34,294 nt of DNA, from positions 1 through 34,294 of the forward strand of contig JAEUHU010000265.1 in assembly GCA_016793305.1 (NCBI GenBank), written 5' to 3'. Positions within the stretch are counted from its first letter, which is position 1. Each line of letters opens with the position of its first letter. This DNA comes from Planctomycetota bacterium (lineage in GTDB: Bacteria; Planctomycetota; UBA1135; UBA2386). The notes beneath the pieces are model-generated. The model searched no databases. It had not been told where the DNA came from and worked only from the letters and a program-made list of their open reading frames with translations. Both the position numbers and the translations under genes were made by a program. Below are positions 1 through 7,283 of the stretch, one piece after another.

Positions 1-95
1 ACGCGGTCGAGGGTCAGGGTCTGCGCCGCGAGTGGGCCGACCAGGGTGGCGAGCAAGGCGGAGGATGCGAAGCGACGGGCGGTGCGGGTCATCAT
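1..95 (-). CDS. N-terminus of a secreted protein (cut by window edge)
   Basis: Reading the minus strand from the ATG at 95-93 gives 31 codons that run off the window. They encode a clear Sec signal peptide: Arg residues at 4, 7 and 8, a hydrophobic core at about 13-21, and a likely cleavage site PLAA/Q before Gln25. A second in-frame ATG lies directly after the first (92-90), so either could be the start. There is no purine-rich ribosome binding site; the AT-rich hexamer CATACT (105-100) lies just upstream and could be a -10 element. It follows the propeller gene (stop at 234) on the same strand after 138 bases, so it may be a separate unit. The function cannot be read from this fragment. Confidence 0.7.
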   Translation of the reverse strand, partial: MMTRTARRFASSALLATLVGPLAAQTLTLDR

Positions 96-199
96 CGTCA
101 GTATGGCCCGTGTTCGCCGACCGGTCCGTACAGGGACAGGCGAAGTGGGCGAACTTCCGTCGGTCGGAGCCGCCGCGCGGCGTGCTCCGTCGGCCAACC

Positions 200-215
200 T
201 TGCGTCACTCCGCAA
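200..215 (-). terminator. Small hairpin downstream of the propeller gene
   Basis: TTGCG (200-204) and CGCAA (211-215) form a perfect 5-bp stem with a 6-base loop, 18 bases past the stop codon at 234. A second 5-bp hairpin, GAAGT/ACTTC, lies at 142-157. Neither has a T-run, so intrinsic termination is only a guess. Confidence 0.2.
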
Positions 216-233
216 CGCGCGGGGCGTCCGGCG

Positions 234-1661
234 TCATGGCGTCAGGGTCATCGACGTGCCGTTGCTGAGGTAGGCACGGAACGGATCGCCGCACACCGAC
301 TGCACGCCGTAGGTGCCGATCAGGCTGAAGTCGAACGGCACCGGGATCGTCGTCAGGTAATCGCCGGCGGGGTCCGAGCTGCCGACGTCGAACAGGATCA
401 GCAGGCTCGGGTCGAGTTCGAATTGCCCGAAGGGCGGCAGCGAGACCGGTGGGATGAGTGCCAGCGAGACGAAACTCAGCACGGCGTCGCCCGGATGGGT
501 GGTGCGCACGTAGAGCTGGGTCGAGGTGCCGACCGACGCCGAGTTGGGGGACAACAACAGCTGCGGGGCGCGCAGTACGACCGCCGCACGGATGTCGATC
601 ATCTGGGCCGCCGACGACGCCCGGTAGACTTCGACTGCTTCGCCACCGCCGAGGGCATTGCCGTCCGCGTCGAGATCGACGAGCCGCGTGATCGTGTCGG
701 TGCCGTCGGAGTTGAACAGGTACAGCGACCCGTCGCCTTGCACCGTCAGGTCCCACCAGGTGGTTCCACTGGCCGGCTGGTAGAAGAGTGTCTGCTCGCT
801 CGGATCGATCGACGAGCTGCCGTCACCATCCACGCCTCGGTAGACGAGGTCGTTGACGTGGTCGCTGACGTAGAACGCGCCGGTCTGGTCGATCGCCAGC
901 GACCAGTATTGCGGGGCGCTGTTGTTGGGGTTCCAGAAGCGGATCGCTTCGCCCGGGTCGTTGCAGTTGCCGTTGCCGTTGCCGTCGAACAGGCGCCAGA
1001 TGCCGCGCTGGTTCAGACCGGTGCCGACGTCGTTCCAATAGACGGCCAGATCCGGACCGACCAGGATGCGGGTGGGGATCGAGAACGCGTTGCCGGCCGA
1101 TGCGCCCGGCACGTTGTAGAACACCGAGGCCTCCCCGGCGTCGTTCGCGTCACCGTCCAGGTTCAGGTCCTGCAGCAGCAGGATCTGGTCGATGTTGCCG
1201 GTACCCGGCTGCGAGACCGCGACCAGCACCCGCCCCAACGCGTCGACGGTGATGCCTTGGGCCTGGATCATCACGAGGCCCGACGCGTTCAGCGAGTCGA
1301 AGAAGCTCTGGATCTCGCCGGCGTCGTGGTAGTCGCCGTCCGTGTTCAGGTCGCGCAACGCGTAGATGCTGTCGTTGCCGCCGTCGGCGATCAGCACGCG
1401 CCCGTCGTTGGTCACGCACAGGCTGCCCGGGGAGCTCCACGCGAACGCGCCGACCGCCGAATCGTAGGCGAGGGTGATCTCGCCCGGCGAGTGGAACAGC
1501 CCGTCCTGGTCGCGGTCGGCGAGGCGCCACAGCACGTCGCTCATGGTGTCGGCGACCAGGTGGTCCATCGTCCTGGGGTACGGCAGCAACGGGGGGAACT
1601 GGGCCAGCAGCGGCGACGTGAGCGCCGCGGCGCAGAGGATGGTGTTGAGATGCATTCTCAT
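234..1661 (-). CDS. Secreted beta-propeller protein with six acidic calcium-type loops
   Basis: A 475-residue exported protein. Residues 1-20 are a Sec signal peptide with predicted cleavage SPLLA/Q. Residues about 30-350 resemble an NHL/TolB-type propeller, with recurring phrases such as NDGRVLIADGGNDSIY and LAIDQTGAFYVSD. Six acidic loops recur every 51-61 residues, starting at residues 49, 104, 165, 226, 278 and 329; the clearest is DLNTDGDYHDAGE. They match the D-x-[DN]-x-[DN]-G pattern of EF-hand/dockerin calcium loops, apparently one per blade. Residues about 365-475 form a separate beta-rich domain (LSPNSASVG to the end) that looks like a C-terminal domain of planctomycete surface proteins. 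The start is MRMHL at 1661; ATG 1655 is an alternative. Ligand or enzymatic role is unknown. It lies 83 bases downstream of the epimerase-like gene. Confidence 0.85.
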   Translation of the reverse strand: MRMHLNTILCAAALTSPLLAQFPPLLPYPRTMDHLVADTMSDVLWRLADRDQDGLFHSPGEITLAYDSAVGAFAWSSPGSLCVTNDGRVLIADGGNDSIYALRDLNTDGDYHDAGEIQSFFDSLNASGLVMIQAQGITVDALGRVLVAVSQPGTGNIDQILLLQDLNLDGDANDAGEASVFYNVPGASAGNAFSIPTRILVGPDLAVYWNDVGTGLNQRGIWRLFDGNGNGNCNDPGEAIRFWNPNNSAPQYWSLAIDQTGAFYVSDHVNDLVYRGVDGDGSSSIDPSEQTLFYQPASGTTWWDLTVQGDGSLYLFNSDGTDTITRLVDLDADGNALGGGEAVEVYRASSAAQMIDIRAAVVLRAPQLLLSPNSASVGTSTQLYVRTTHPGDAVLSFVSLALIPPVSLPPFGQFELDPSLLILFDVGSSDPAGDYLTTIPVPFDFSLIGTYGVQSVCGDPFRAYLSNGTSMTLTP

Positions 1662-1662
1662 T

Positions 1663-1672
1663 AGCCTAGGCT
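1663..1672. repeat. 10-bp perfect palindrome at the propeller gene start
   Basis: AGCCTAGGCT is a perfect palindrome one base upstream of the ATG at 1661, between a purine-rich GGGAG and the start codon. It could be an operator half-site pair, part of a -10 element (TAGGCT) or chance. No second copy was seen nearby. Confidence 0.3.
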
Positions 1673-1744
1673 CCCTGGCGAGCCGACGCAAACCGGATCC
1701 CGGCGCGAATGGGCTCCTCGTGTGGCGCAGCCCGGTCCTGTCGA

Positions 1745-2908
1745 TCAGCGTGCCTTCCACTTGGCGAGCAGTTCCCGCTCGCGCTCGGCGGTCATGCCGG
1801 CCTGCCACGGCCGGTCGCCGCGGCCCTGCTGCACCCAGGCGGCGGTGTCGCGGATGGTCTCGGCGATCGGCCGGTAGCGGGCCCCGGCGGCGATCGCCTT
1901 CTGGTTGCTGGCCCGGCCGTTCTTCGCCTTCGGCGTCCAGCAGCCCATCTCGCCCCACGGCGAGACTCCCTGGCTCTCGAGGAACGCGTCGTCGACCCAG
2001 GTGAACGAGCAGCCGTGGTTCAGCGTGCCCTTGCCAGTGTGCAGGAACTCGGCGGTGCTGATCCGGCCGTCGAAGCCGACGGCGTTCAAGGGGCCGGTGA
2101 TGCGTTGCTCGATCAGGTGCACGAGCCATTCGCCGAGGTCGCGCACGTCGACGAACTGCAGCTCGTTGTCCTGGTCGCCGGGGGCCAGGCACTCGCCGCC
2201 GCGCCGGAAGCGGGCCGGCCAGTAGGTGAAGCGGTCGGTCGGATCCTCGGGCCCGACGATGTAGCCGGGGCGCACCAGCGTGGCGCGCTCGCCGAACGCC
2301 GCGGACACGGCGTCCTCGCAGTACCGCTTCAGGGCGCCGTAGCGCTCGTAGCCCTTGCCCATGTCGAGCGTGTACTTGTCGTCGCATTCGCAGCGCGGGC
2401 TCTGTTCGTCGACCGGGGCCGCGTCCTGTTCGAGCGTGCGGTAGACGCTCAGCGAACTGATGTAGACGTACTGCTCGACCTTGCCGGCGAGCGCCTTGCA
2501 GGCGTCCTCGACCTCGCCGGTGTAGTAGCCGCTGGTGTCGATCACCGCGTCCCAGCGACCGTTCTCGAGCGCCTTCAGGTCCTGCGGCGGGGCCTTCGGG
2601 TTCGCCGGGTTCGGTCGCCGGCGTTGTCCGGTCAGGTGTTCGACCTCGGGGAACAGGCCCGGGTTGGTCTTGCCGCGGTGGAACAGGCTGAACTCGTGGC
2701 CCTTGGCGAGACCGGCGCGCACGATCGCCGGGCCGAGGAAGCCGGTGCCGCCGAGCACCAGGATCCTGCGCTTCTTCGGCGGGGCGTCGGGCGGGGTCGA
2801 CTTCGCCGTGCGGCTCGCGGTCGCGGCTGGCAGGTCGGTGGTGGCGAGGGCGGTCGCAGCGGCCGCTCCGGAGACGAGGAACGTTCGACGACTGAGCGAA
2901 TCGGGCAT
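1745..2908 (-). CDS. Tat-exported NAD-dependent epimerase/dehydratase (extended SDR)
   Basis: A 387-residue extended short-chain dehydrogenase/reductase. The start at 2908 puts a twin-arginine signal at the N-terminus (SRRTFLVSG at residues 6-14, then an Ala-rich core). An upstream in-frame start at 2956 would only add residues before the Tat motif. The nucleotide-binding motif GGTGFLG is at 53-59, a Ser pair is in YISSLSVY at about 149-156, and the catalytic YxxxK pair is Tyr190/Lys194 (YGALK). The family normally epimerises or dehydrates nucleotide sugars in the cytoplasm; an exported version with a bound cofactor fits Tat export of folded proteins, which is also seen in planctomycete Gfo/Idh oxidoreductases. 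The substrate cannot be inferred. It is divergent from miaB across 103 bases. Confidence 0.9.
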   Translation of the reverse strand: MPDSLSRRTFLVSGAAAATALATTDLPAATASRTAKSTPPDAPPKKRRILVLGGTGFLGPAIVRAGLAKGHEFSLFHRGKTNPGLFPEVEHLTGQRRRPNPANPKAPPQDLKALENGRWDAVIDTSGYYTGEVEDACKALAGKVEQYVYISSLSVYRTLEQDAAPVDEQSPRCECDDKYTLDMGKGYERYGALKRYCEDAVSAAFGERATLVRPGYIVGPEDPTDRFTYWPARFRRGGECLAPGDQDNELQFVDVRDLGEWLVHLIEQRITGPLNAVGFDGRISTAEFLHTGKGTLNHGCSFTWVDDAFLESQGVSPWGEMGCWTPKAKNGRASNQKAIAAGARYRPIAETIRDTAAWVQQGRGDRPWQAGMTAERERELLAKWKAR

Positions 2909-2995
2909 GGCGGCTGTTACGCAGCCACCGTCACCTCGGTGAGTCGGCGTTGTCACCGCCCAAAGACGATGGCTGCACCTGCGTTCCGCTCCGCG

Positions 2996-3001
2996 TAGGA
3001 T
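2996..3001 (+). promoter_or_regulatory. Candidate -10 element upstream of miaB
   Basis: TAGGAT stands out in a GC-rich context and ends 10 bases before the miaB ATG, which would make a nearly leaderless mRNA. No good -35 is visible. The embedded AGGA could instead be a weak, slightly distant ribosome binding site. Confidence 0.3.
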
Positions 3002-3011
3002 CCGCGGCCCG

Positions 3012-4442
3012 ATGAGTGCCCCGAAGTACCACCTGACCAGCTACGGCTGCCAGATGAACAAGCTGGACAGCGAACTGGTGGAGAGCAAGCTGCGCCAGCG
3101 CGGCTACGCCGCCGCCGGGTCCGAGGCCGAGGCGGACGTCGTGCTGCTCAACACCTGCTCGGTCCGGCAGCACGCCGAGGACCGGGTCTGGAGCAAGCTC
3201 GGCAAGCTGCGCATCCGGAAGCGCAGCGAGCCCGGGCTCGTGGTCGGGGTGCTCGGCTGCATGGCGCAGGAACACAAGCGCTACCTGCTGTCGCGCATGC
3301 CGCACGTCGACCTGGTGGTCGGGCCGTCGGCGTTCGGCGACATCGACGCGACCGTCGAGTCGGCGCGCGCGCGCAACGCGCAGATCGCCGCCGAACGCGA
3401 ACCGGCCCGGACCAAGCACGAGGTCGCCGGGGCCGGCGTGGTCAGTGTCGACCTCGGTGTGTCGGGCGACACGATCCGCCGCGACGTGCGCGTGCGGCCG
3501 CACCGATCGCAGGCCTACGTGTCGGTGATGCGCGGCTGCAACATGCCGTGCACCTACTGCATCGTGCCGACCACGCGCGGCGACGAGGTGTCGCGGCCGA
3601 TCGCCGACCTGGTCGAGGAGAGCCAGCGGCTGTGCGACGACGGCGTCACCGAGATCACGTTGCTCGGCCAGACCGTCAACGCCTACGGCCGCGACCTGAC
3701 CGGCCAGGATGCGACGCTCGCCCGGCTGCTGCGCGCGCTGCACGAGATCCCGTCGCTGCGGCGCCTCGCGTTCATCACCTCGCACCCGAACTTCCTGAAC
3801 CAGGAACTGATCGACGCCCTGGCCGAGCTGCCGAAGGTGGCGCGCTACCTGCATCTGCCGGTGCAGTCGGGCAGCAACACGATGCTGAAGGCGATGCGGC
3901 GTGGCTACACGACCGAACGCTACCTGGCGCGGCTCGAGCAGCTGTGGGCGAAGGCGCCCGACGTCGAGCTGCACAGCGACTTCATCGTCGGCTATCCGGG
4001 CGAGACGGTCGCCGACTTCGAGCAGACCGTCGCGTTCGCCCAGCGGGTCGGGTTCGCGCAGGGCTACGTGTTCCAGTACTCGCCGCGACCCGGCACGGTG
4101 GCGGCCGACCTCGTCGACTCTGTGCCAGCGGCGGAGAAGCAGCGCCGCTGCAACGTGCTGCTCGCCGTGCAGGAGCAGCTGACGTTGCGCCACAACCAGA
4201 AGCTGGTCGGCAAGACCGTCGAAGTGCTGGTCGAGGGCGAGAGCAAGGTGGCTGGGCGCCTCAGCGGTCGCACCATCCACCATCGGCTGGTGCACTTCGC
4301 GAGCGACGACCTCGACCTGGTCGGCACCTACGTGCCGGTGCACGTCACCGAGGCGCTGGCGCATTCGTGCGTCGGCGAGCGCCTGCCGGACGACGCGGCG
4401 CAGGCCGGCGCGATGGATCCGGCGGAGGCGGCCCGTTCGTGA
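3012..4442 (+). CDS. miaB: tRNA-2-methylthio-N6-(dimethylallyl)adenosine synthase MiaB
   Basis: A 476-residue radical-SAM methylthiotransferase that adds the 2-methylthio group to i6A37 of tRNAs. The N-terminal UPF0004 domain has all three cluster cysteines: Cys13 (YGCQMN), Cys49 (LNTCSVR) and Cys83 (LGCMAQ). The radical-SAM triad CxxxCxxC is Cys176, Cys180 and Cys183 (RGCNMPCTYCIVPTTRG), the typical MiaB form rather than RimO or MtaB. A TRAM domain occupies about 385-455. Length and domain order are normal for the family. The start ATG follows a short AT-rich element (TAGGAT, 2996-3001). The stop codon overlaps the GTG of ribD, so the two are probably translated together. No miaA lies in the window. 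Confidence 0.97.
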   Translation: MSAPKYHLTSYGCQMNKLDSELVESKLRQRGYAAAGSEAEADVVLLNTCSVRQHAEDRVWSKLGKLRIRKRSEPGLVVGVLGCMAQEHKRYLLSRMPHVDLVVGPSAFGDIDATVESARARNAQIAAEREPARTKHEVAGAGVVSVDLGVSGDTIRRDVRVRPHRSQAYVSVMRGCNMPCTYCIVPTTRGDEVSRPIADLVEESQRLCDDGVTEITLLGQTVNAYGRDLTGQDATLARLLRALHEIPSLRRLAFITSHPNFLNQELIDALAELPKVARYLHLPVQSGSNTMLKAMRRGYTTERYLARLEQLWAKAPDVELHSDFIVGYPGETVADFEQTVAFAQRVGFAQGYVFQYSPRPGTVAADLVDSVPAAEKQRRCNVLLAVQEQLTLRHNQKLVGKTVEVLVEGESKVAGRLSGRTIHHRLVHFASDDLDLVGTYVPVHVTEALAHSCVGERLPDDAAQAGAMDPAEAARS

Positions 4443-5572
4443 ACGACGATCCGCTGTTGCTCGACGCGTGGATGCAGGACGCCATCGAACTGGCGTTGCG
4501 CGGCCGTGGCCAGGTCGAGCCCAATCCGCCGGTCGGGTGCCTGCTGCTGCAGGGCGGCGAGGTGGTTGCGCGCGGCTACCACGAGTTCTACGGCGGCCGC
4601 CACGCCGAGGCGATGGCGCTCGACGAGGCGCGCCAGAAGGGCGCTCGTCCCGACACCGCGGTGGTCACGCTCGAGCCGTGTTGCACCCCGAAAGGGCAGG
4701 ACGGCAAGAAGACCGATCCGTGCGCGCAAGCGCTGGTGGCGGCGGGCATCCGCCGGGTGGTGATCGGCAGCATCGATCCGGACCCGCGCCATCGTCGGGC
4801 CGGCATCGCGGTGCTCGAACAGGCCGGCGTCGAAGTGCTCGACGGCATCGCCGCGCGCGCCTGCGACGCGCTCTACCAACGGTTCCGCCGCGGGCTGCAG
4901 CTCGACCGGCCGTGGATGCTGTGCAAGTGGGCGATGACCCTCGACGGCAAGACTGCGGCGCCGACCGGCGAAGCGCGCTGGATCAGTGGCCCCGAAGCAC
5001 GGCGCCGCACCCACGAACTGCGGGCCCGCTGCGACGGCGTGATGGTCGGCTTCCGCACCGCGCAGATCGACGATCCCGAGCTGACCGTGCGCCACGTCGA
5101 AGGCCGGCAGCCGGTGCGCATCGTGGTCGACCCGCTCGGCGAGATCGACGACGACGGCAACCTGGTGCGCACGGCCCACAAGGCGCCGACCTGGCTGTTG
5201 GTCGGTGAGGACGTCGATCCGCGCCGCACCGGCCACCTGCAGGACCAGGGCGTCACCGTGATCCACGTGCCGACCAACGAAGGGCCGCGCCGGCTCAACC
5301 TCGGGCAGGCGTTCCGCGAACTGCGGCGCCGCGGTCTGCGGCGGGTGCTGGTCGAAGGTGGCGGTGGGCTGGTGGCCCAGATGTTCGCGTGGCAAGCGGT
5401 CGATCAGGTGCTCGCGTTCGTCGCCCCGAAGGTGATCGGCGGCCGCTTCGCGCCGACGCCGGTCGGCGGCGAGGGTCGGCCGTTCATGGCCGAAGCGTGG
5501 CGGCTCGAGGACGTGCAGCACGAAGTCTGCGGCGCCGATCTCGCGATCTCGGGGTTCGTGGCACCGCAGTAG
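4439..5572 (+). CDS. ribD: Bifunctional riboflavin biosynthesis protein RibD (deaminase/reductase)
   Basis: A 377-residue cytosolic enzyme for two steps of riboflavin synthesis: deamination of the GTP-derived pyrimidine, then NADPH reduction of its ribosyl side chain. The deaminase domain (about 1-145) shows NPPVGC, the HAE motif (His55, Glu57) and PCC...DPC (Cys81 and Cys95 as zinc ligands). The RibD_C reductase domain (about 150-375) starts at PWMLCKWAMTLDGKTA. The two zinc cysteines are 14 residues apart rather than the usual 9 (LEPCSHHGRTPPC type), so the loop has about 5 extra residues. The GTG at 4439 is chosen because it overlaps the miaB stop (GTGA), follows a GGAGG about 10 bases upstream and gives the normal N-terminus; ATG 4472 would remove conserved sequence. 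No other rib gene is nearby. Confidence 0.95.
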   Translation: MNDDPLLLDAWMQDAIELALRGRGQVEPNPPVGCLLLQGGEVVARGYHEFYGGRHAEAMALDEARQKGARPDTAVVTLEPCCTPKGQDGKKTDPCAQALVAAGIRRVVIGSIDPDPRHRRAGIAVLEQAGVEVLDGIAARACDALYQRFRRGLQLDRPWMLCKWAMTLDGKTAAPTGEARWISGPEARRRTHELRARCDGVMVGFRTAQIDDPELTVRHVEGRQPVRIVVDPLGEIDDDGNLVRTAHKAPTWLLVGEDVDPRRTGHLQDQGVTVIHVPTNEGPRRLNLGQAFRELRRRGLRRVLVEGGGGLVAQMFAWQAVDQVLAFVAPKVIGGRFAPTPVGGEGRPFMAEAWRLEDVQHEVCGADLAISGFVAPQ

Positions 5573-5590
5573 GCCCGAGCCCTGCCGATG

Positions 5591-5604
5591 CGCGGCGAGC
5601 CGCG
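5591..5604. terminator. GC hairpin between convergent ribD and GHL10 gene
   Basis: CGCGG-CGAG-CCGCG forms a 5-bp stem (6 bp if the loop shrinks to GA) in the 47-base gap between the two convergent stops. There is no T-run on either strand, so a terminator role is only suggested by position. Confidence 0.25.
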
Positions 5605-5619
5605 TCGGCGGCGGCTTCG

Positions 5620-7074
5620 TCACTGGGGCACGGCGAGGCCGTTGCGACCGATCGCGCTGACCACGACCTTGTCGACGTCGGAGCCGAGTTCGCACTGGCC
5701 GCGGCCCGCCGCGGCGATGCGCACCGTGCGCCAGCCGCGCGCCGTGCGCGCCTGCACGGCGACGAACTGCGCGTTTGCGTCGGTCTGCCAGCTGACCGTC
5801 GTCGCCTTGGCCTGCTTGTCGACACGCACCACCGGGGCTCTCGGCGGCGTGGCGTCGAGCCACGGCAGCGCCGGCGGCAGGGCCGGCTCGGCGTAGAGCT
5901 CGCGCAGGCTGACGGCTATGTGCGCGGCGTCGCTGCGCAGTGCCTTGAAGCTGTAGTGCACGTGGCCGGCGGCGCTGCTGCTGCGTGTGTAGGCCAACTC
6001 GTCGCGCAGCTCGCTGGCGCGGAAGCCGGCTTCCTTGGCGAGGATCCGGTAGGTCGGCAGGCCCGGCCAGATCGCCCGGCCGCGCGGGTTCTGGGAACGC
6101 CAGTAGTCGAGCAGCACCGGGAAGCTCTGCGCCCGCTGGTCGATGGGCCAGTACAGCTGCGGTGCCAGGTAGTCGAGCCAGCCTTCGCGCAGCCACTTCG
6201 GCACGTCGGCGGCGAGCTCGACGAACTGGTCGACGCCGGCCTCGATGCCCTTCGGCACGCCCGGCCGCGCGATGCCGAACGGGCTGATGCCGACCTGCAC
6301 CCACGGCTTCTCGCGGTGCACCAGCTGGTAGAGCGCCTCGACGTAGCTGTCGACGTTCTGCCGGCGCCACGCGGCGCGATCGAGGCGTCCGCCGCCCTGG
6401 CGGTACTTCGTGTAGCTGCCGCCGTCGGCGAACTCGCGCCCTTCTGCGTAGGGATAGAAGTAGTCGTCGACGTGGATGCCGTCGACGTCGTAGCGGCGCA
6501 GCACCTCCTGCACCGTCGCGAGCGACCACTTGTGCGCGAGCGGCAGGCCCGGGTCGAGCCACTGGTAGGGGCCGTGCTGCACGACCAGCTGCGGCGCCTG
6601 CTGCGTCACGTGCGAGCTGTGGGGCTTGCCCTTGCTCGACTTGTGCCAGCAGCGGAACGGGTTGAACCATGCGTGCAGCTGGATGCCCTGGCCGTGGCAG
6701 CGTTCGATCAGGTGAGCCAGCGGGTCGAAGTCGGCGTCGGGGGACTTGCCCTGCGTGCCGGTGAGCCACGCCGACCACGGTTCGAGCGACGAGCGGTAGA
6801 ACGCGTCGCCCGCCGGCCGCACCTGGAACAGCAGCGCGTTGAGCCGCAGGTCCGCGGCGCGGGCGACGATCGCGTCGAGTTCGGCGGCGAGTTCCCTCGC
6901 CGACAAACCCGGCCGACTCGGGAAGTCGATGTGGTCGACGGTCGCCACCCAGGCCCCGCGGAACTCCCGCGCGATCGGCGGGGGCGTCTCGCTGGGCCGG
7001 GATTGCTGGGCCCTGGCGTCGAGCGAGCACGCGGCGAGCAGCAGCGGCAACAGCAGCAGGGCGAGTCGGTGCAT
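5620..7074 (-). CDS. GHL10 (DUF187) glycoside-hydrolase-like lipoprotein
   Basis: A 484-residue exported protein. The signal peptide ends in a lipobox LAAC with Cys16, so it is probably a lipoprotein; a downstream ARA/Q site at 22/23 would be an alternative processing point. Residues about 36-350 are a GHL10-type TIM barrel: REFRGAWVATVDHIDFPS near the start, then FQVRPAGDAFY, LHAWFNPFR, GIHVDDYFYPYA, VGISPFGIARPGVP and LAPQLYWPI, the order seen in YngK/FenI-type proteins. The Asp pair in HVDDYFYP is a likely active-site element. After about 425 comes a fibronectin-III-like beta domain (PPRAPVVRVD onward). The family is thought to act on peptidoglycan or other glycans at the cell surface; the substrate here is unknown. 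It is divergent from the TPR gene across 209 bases. That gap holds TGCTATGGG (7107-7099) as a possible extended -10 for this gene. Confidence 0.88.
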   Translation of the reverse strand: MHRLALLLLPLLLAACSLDARAQQSRPSETPPPIAREFRGAWVATVDHIDFPSRPGLSARELAAELDAIVARAADLRLNALLFQVRPAGDAFYRSSLEPWSAWLTGTQGKSPDADFDPLAHLIERCHGQGIQLHAWFNPFRCWHKSSKGKPHSSHVTQQAPQLVVQHGPYQWLDPGLPLAHKWSLATVQEVLRRYDVDGIHVDDYFYPYAEGREFADGGSYTKYRQGGGRLDRAAWRRQNVDSYVEALYQLVHREKPWVQVGISPFGIARPGVPKGIEAGVDQFVELAADVPKWLREGWLDYLAPQLYWPIDQRAQSFPVLLDYWRSQNPRGRAIWPGLPTYRILAKEAGFRASELRDELAYTRSSSAAGHVHYSFKALRSDAAHIAVSLRELYAEPALPPALPWLDATPPRAPVVRVDKQAKATTVSWQTDANAQFVAVQARTARGWRTVRIAAAGRGQCELGSDVDKVVVSAIGRNGLAVPQ

Positions 7075-7283
7075 CGGGGCCTGGGCGTCTTCGAACGGCC
7101 CATAGCATGCCGCTTTCCGCAGCGGCGGGAAGGGTGCGTCGAGGGACCCGCAGCGCGTGCACCCGTCGCCGCGAGCTCGGGCAGGCTGCCGCGGTCGGGA
7201 GCGGTGAGGTGCAGGTCGTGGCGGCAGCAGCTACCTTGCGGCGCCGCGACGAATAGTCCGCCGCGCGATCCGCACTCTCCAAG

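Noticed and set aside
423..1664. A 413-codon open frame on the plus strand
   Set aside because: It is antisense to the propeller gene, which has a signal peptide and repeated calcium-type loops.
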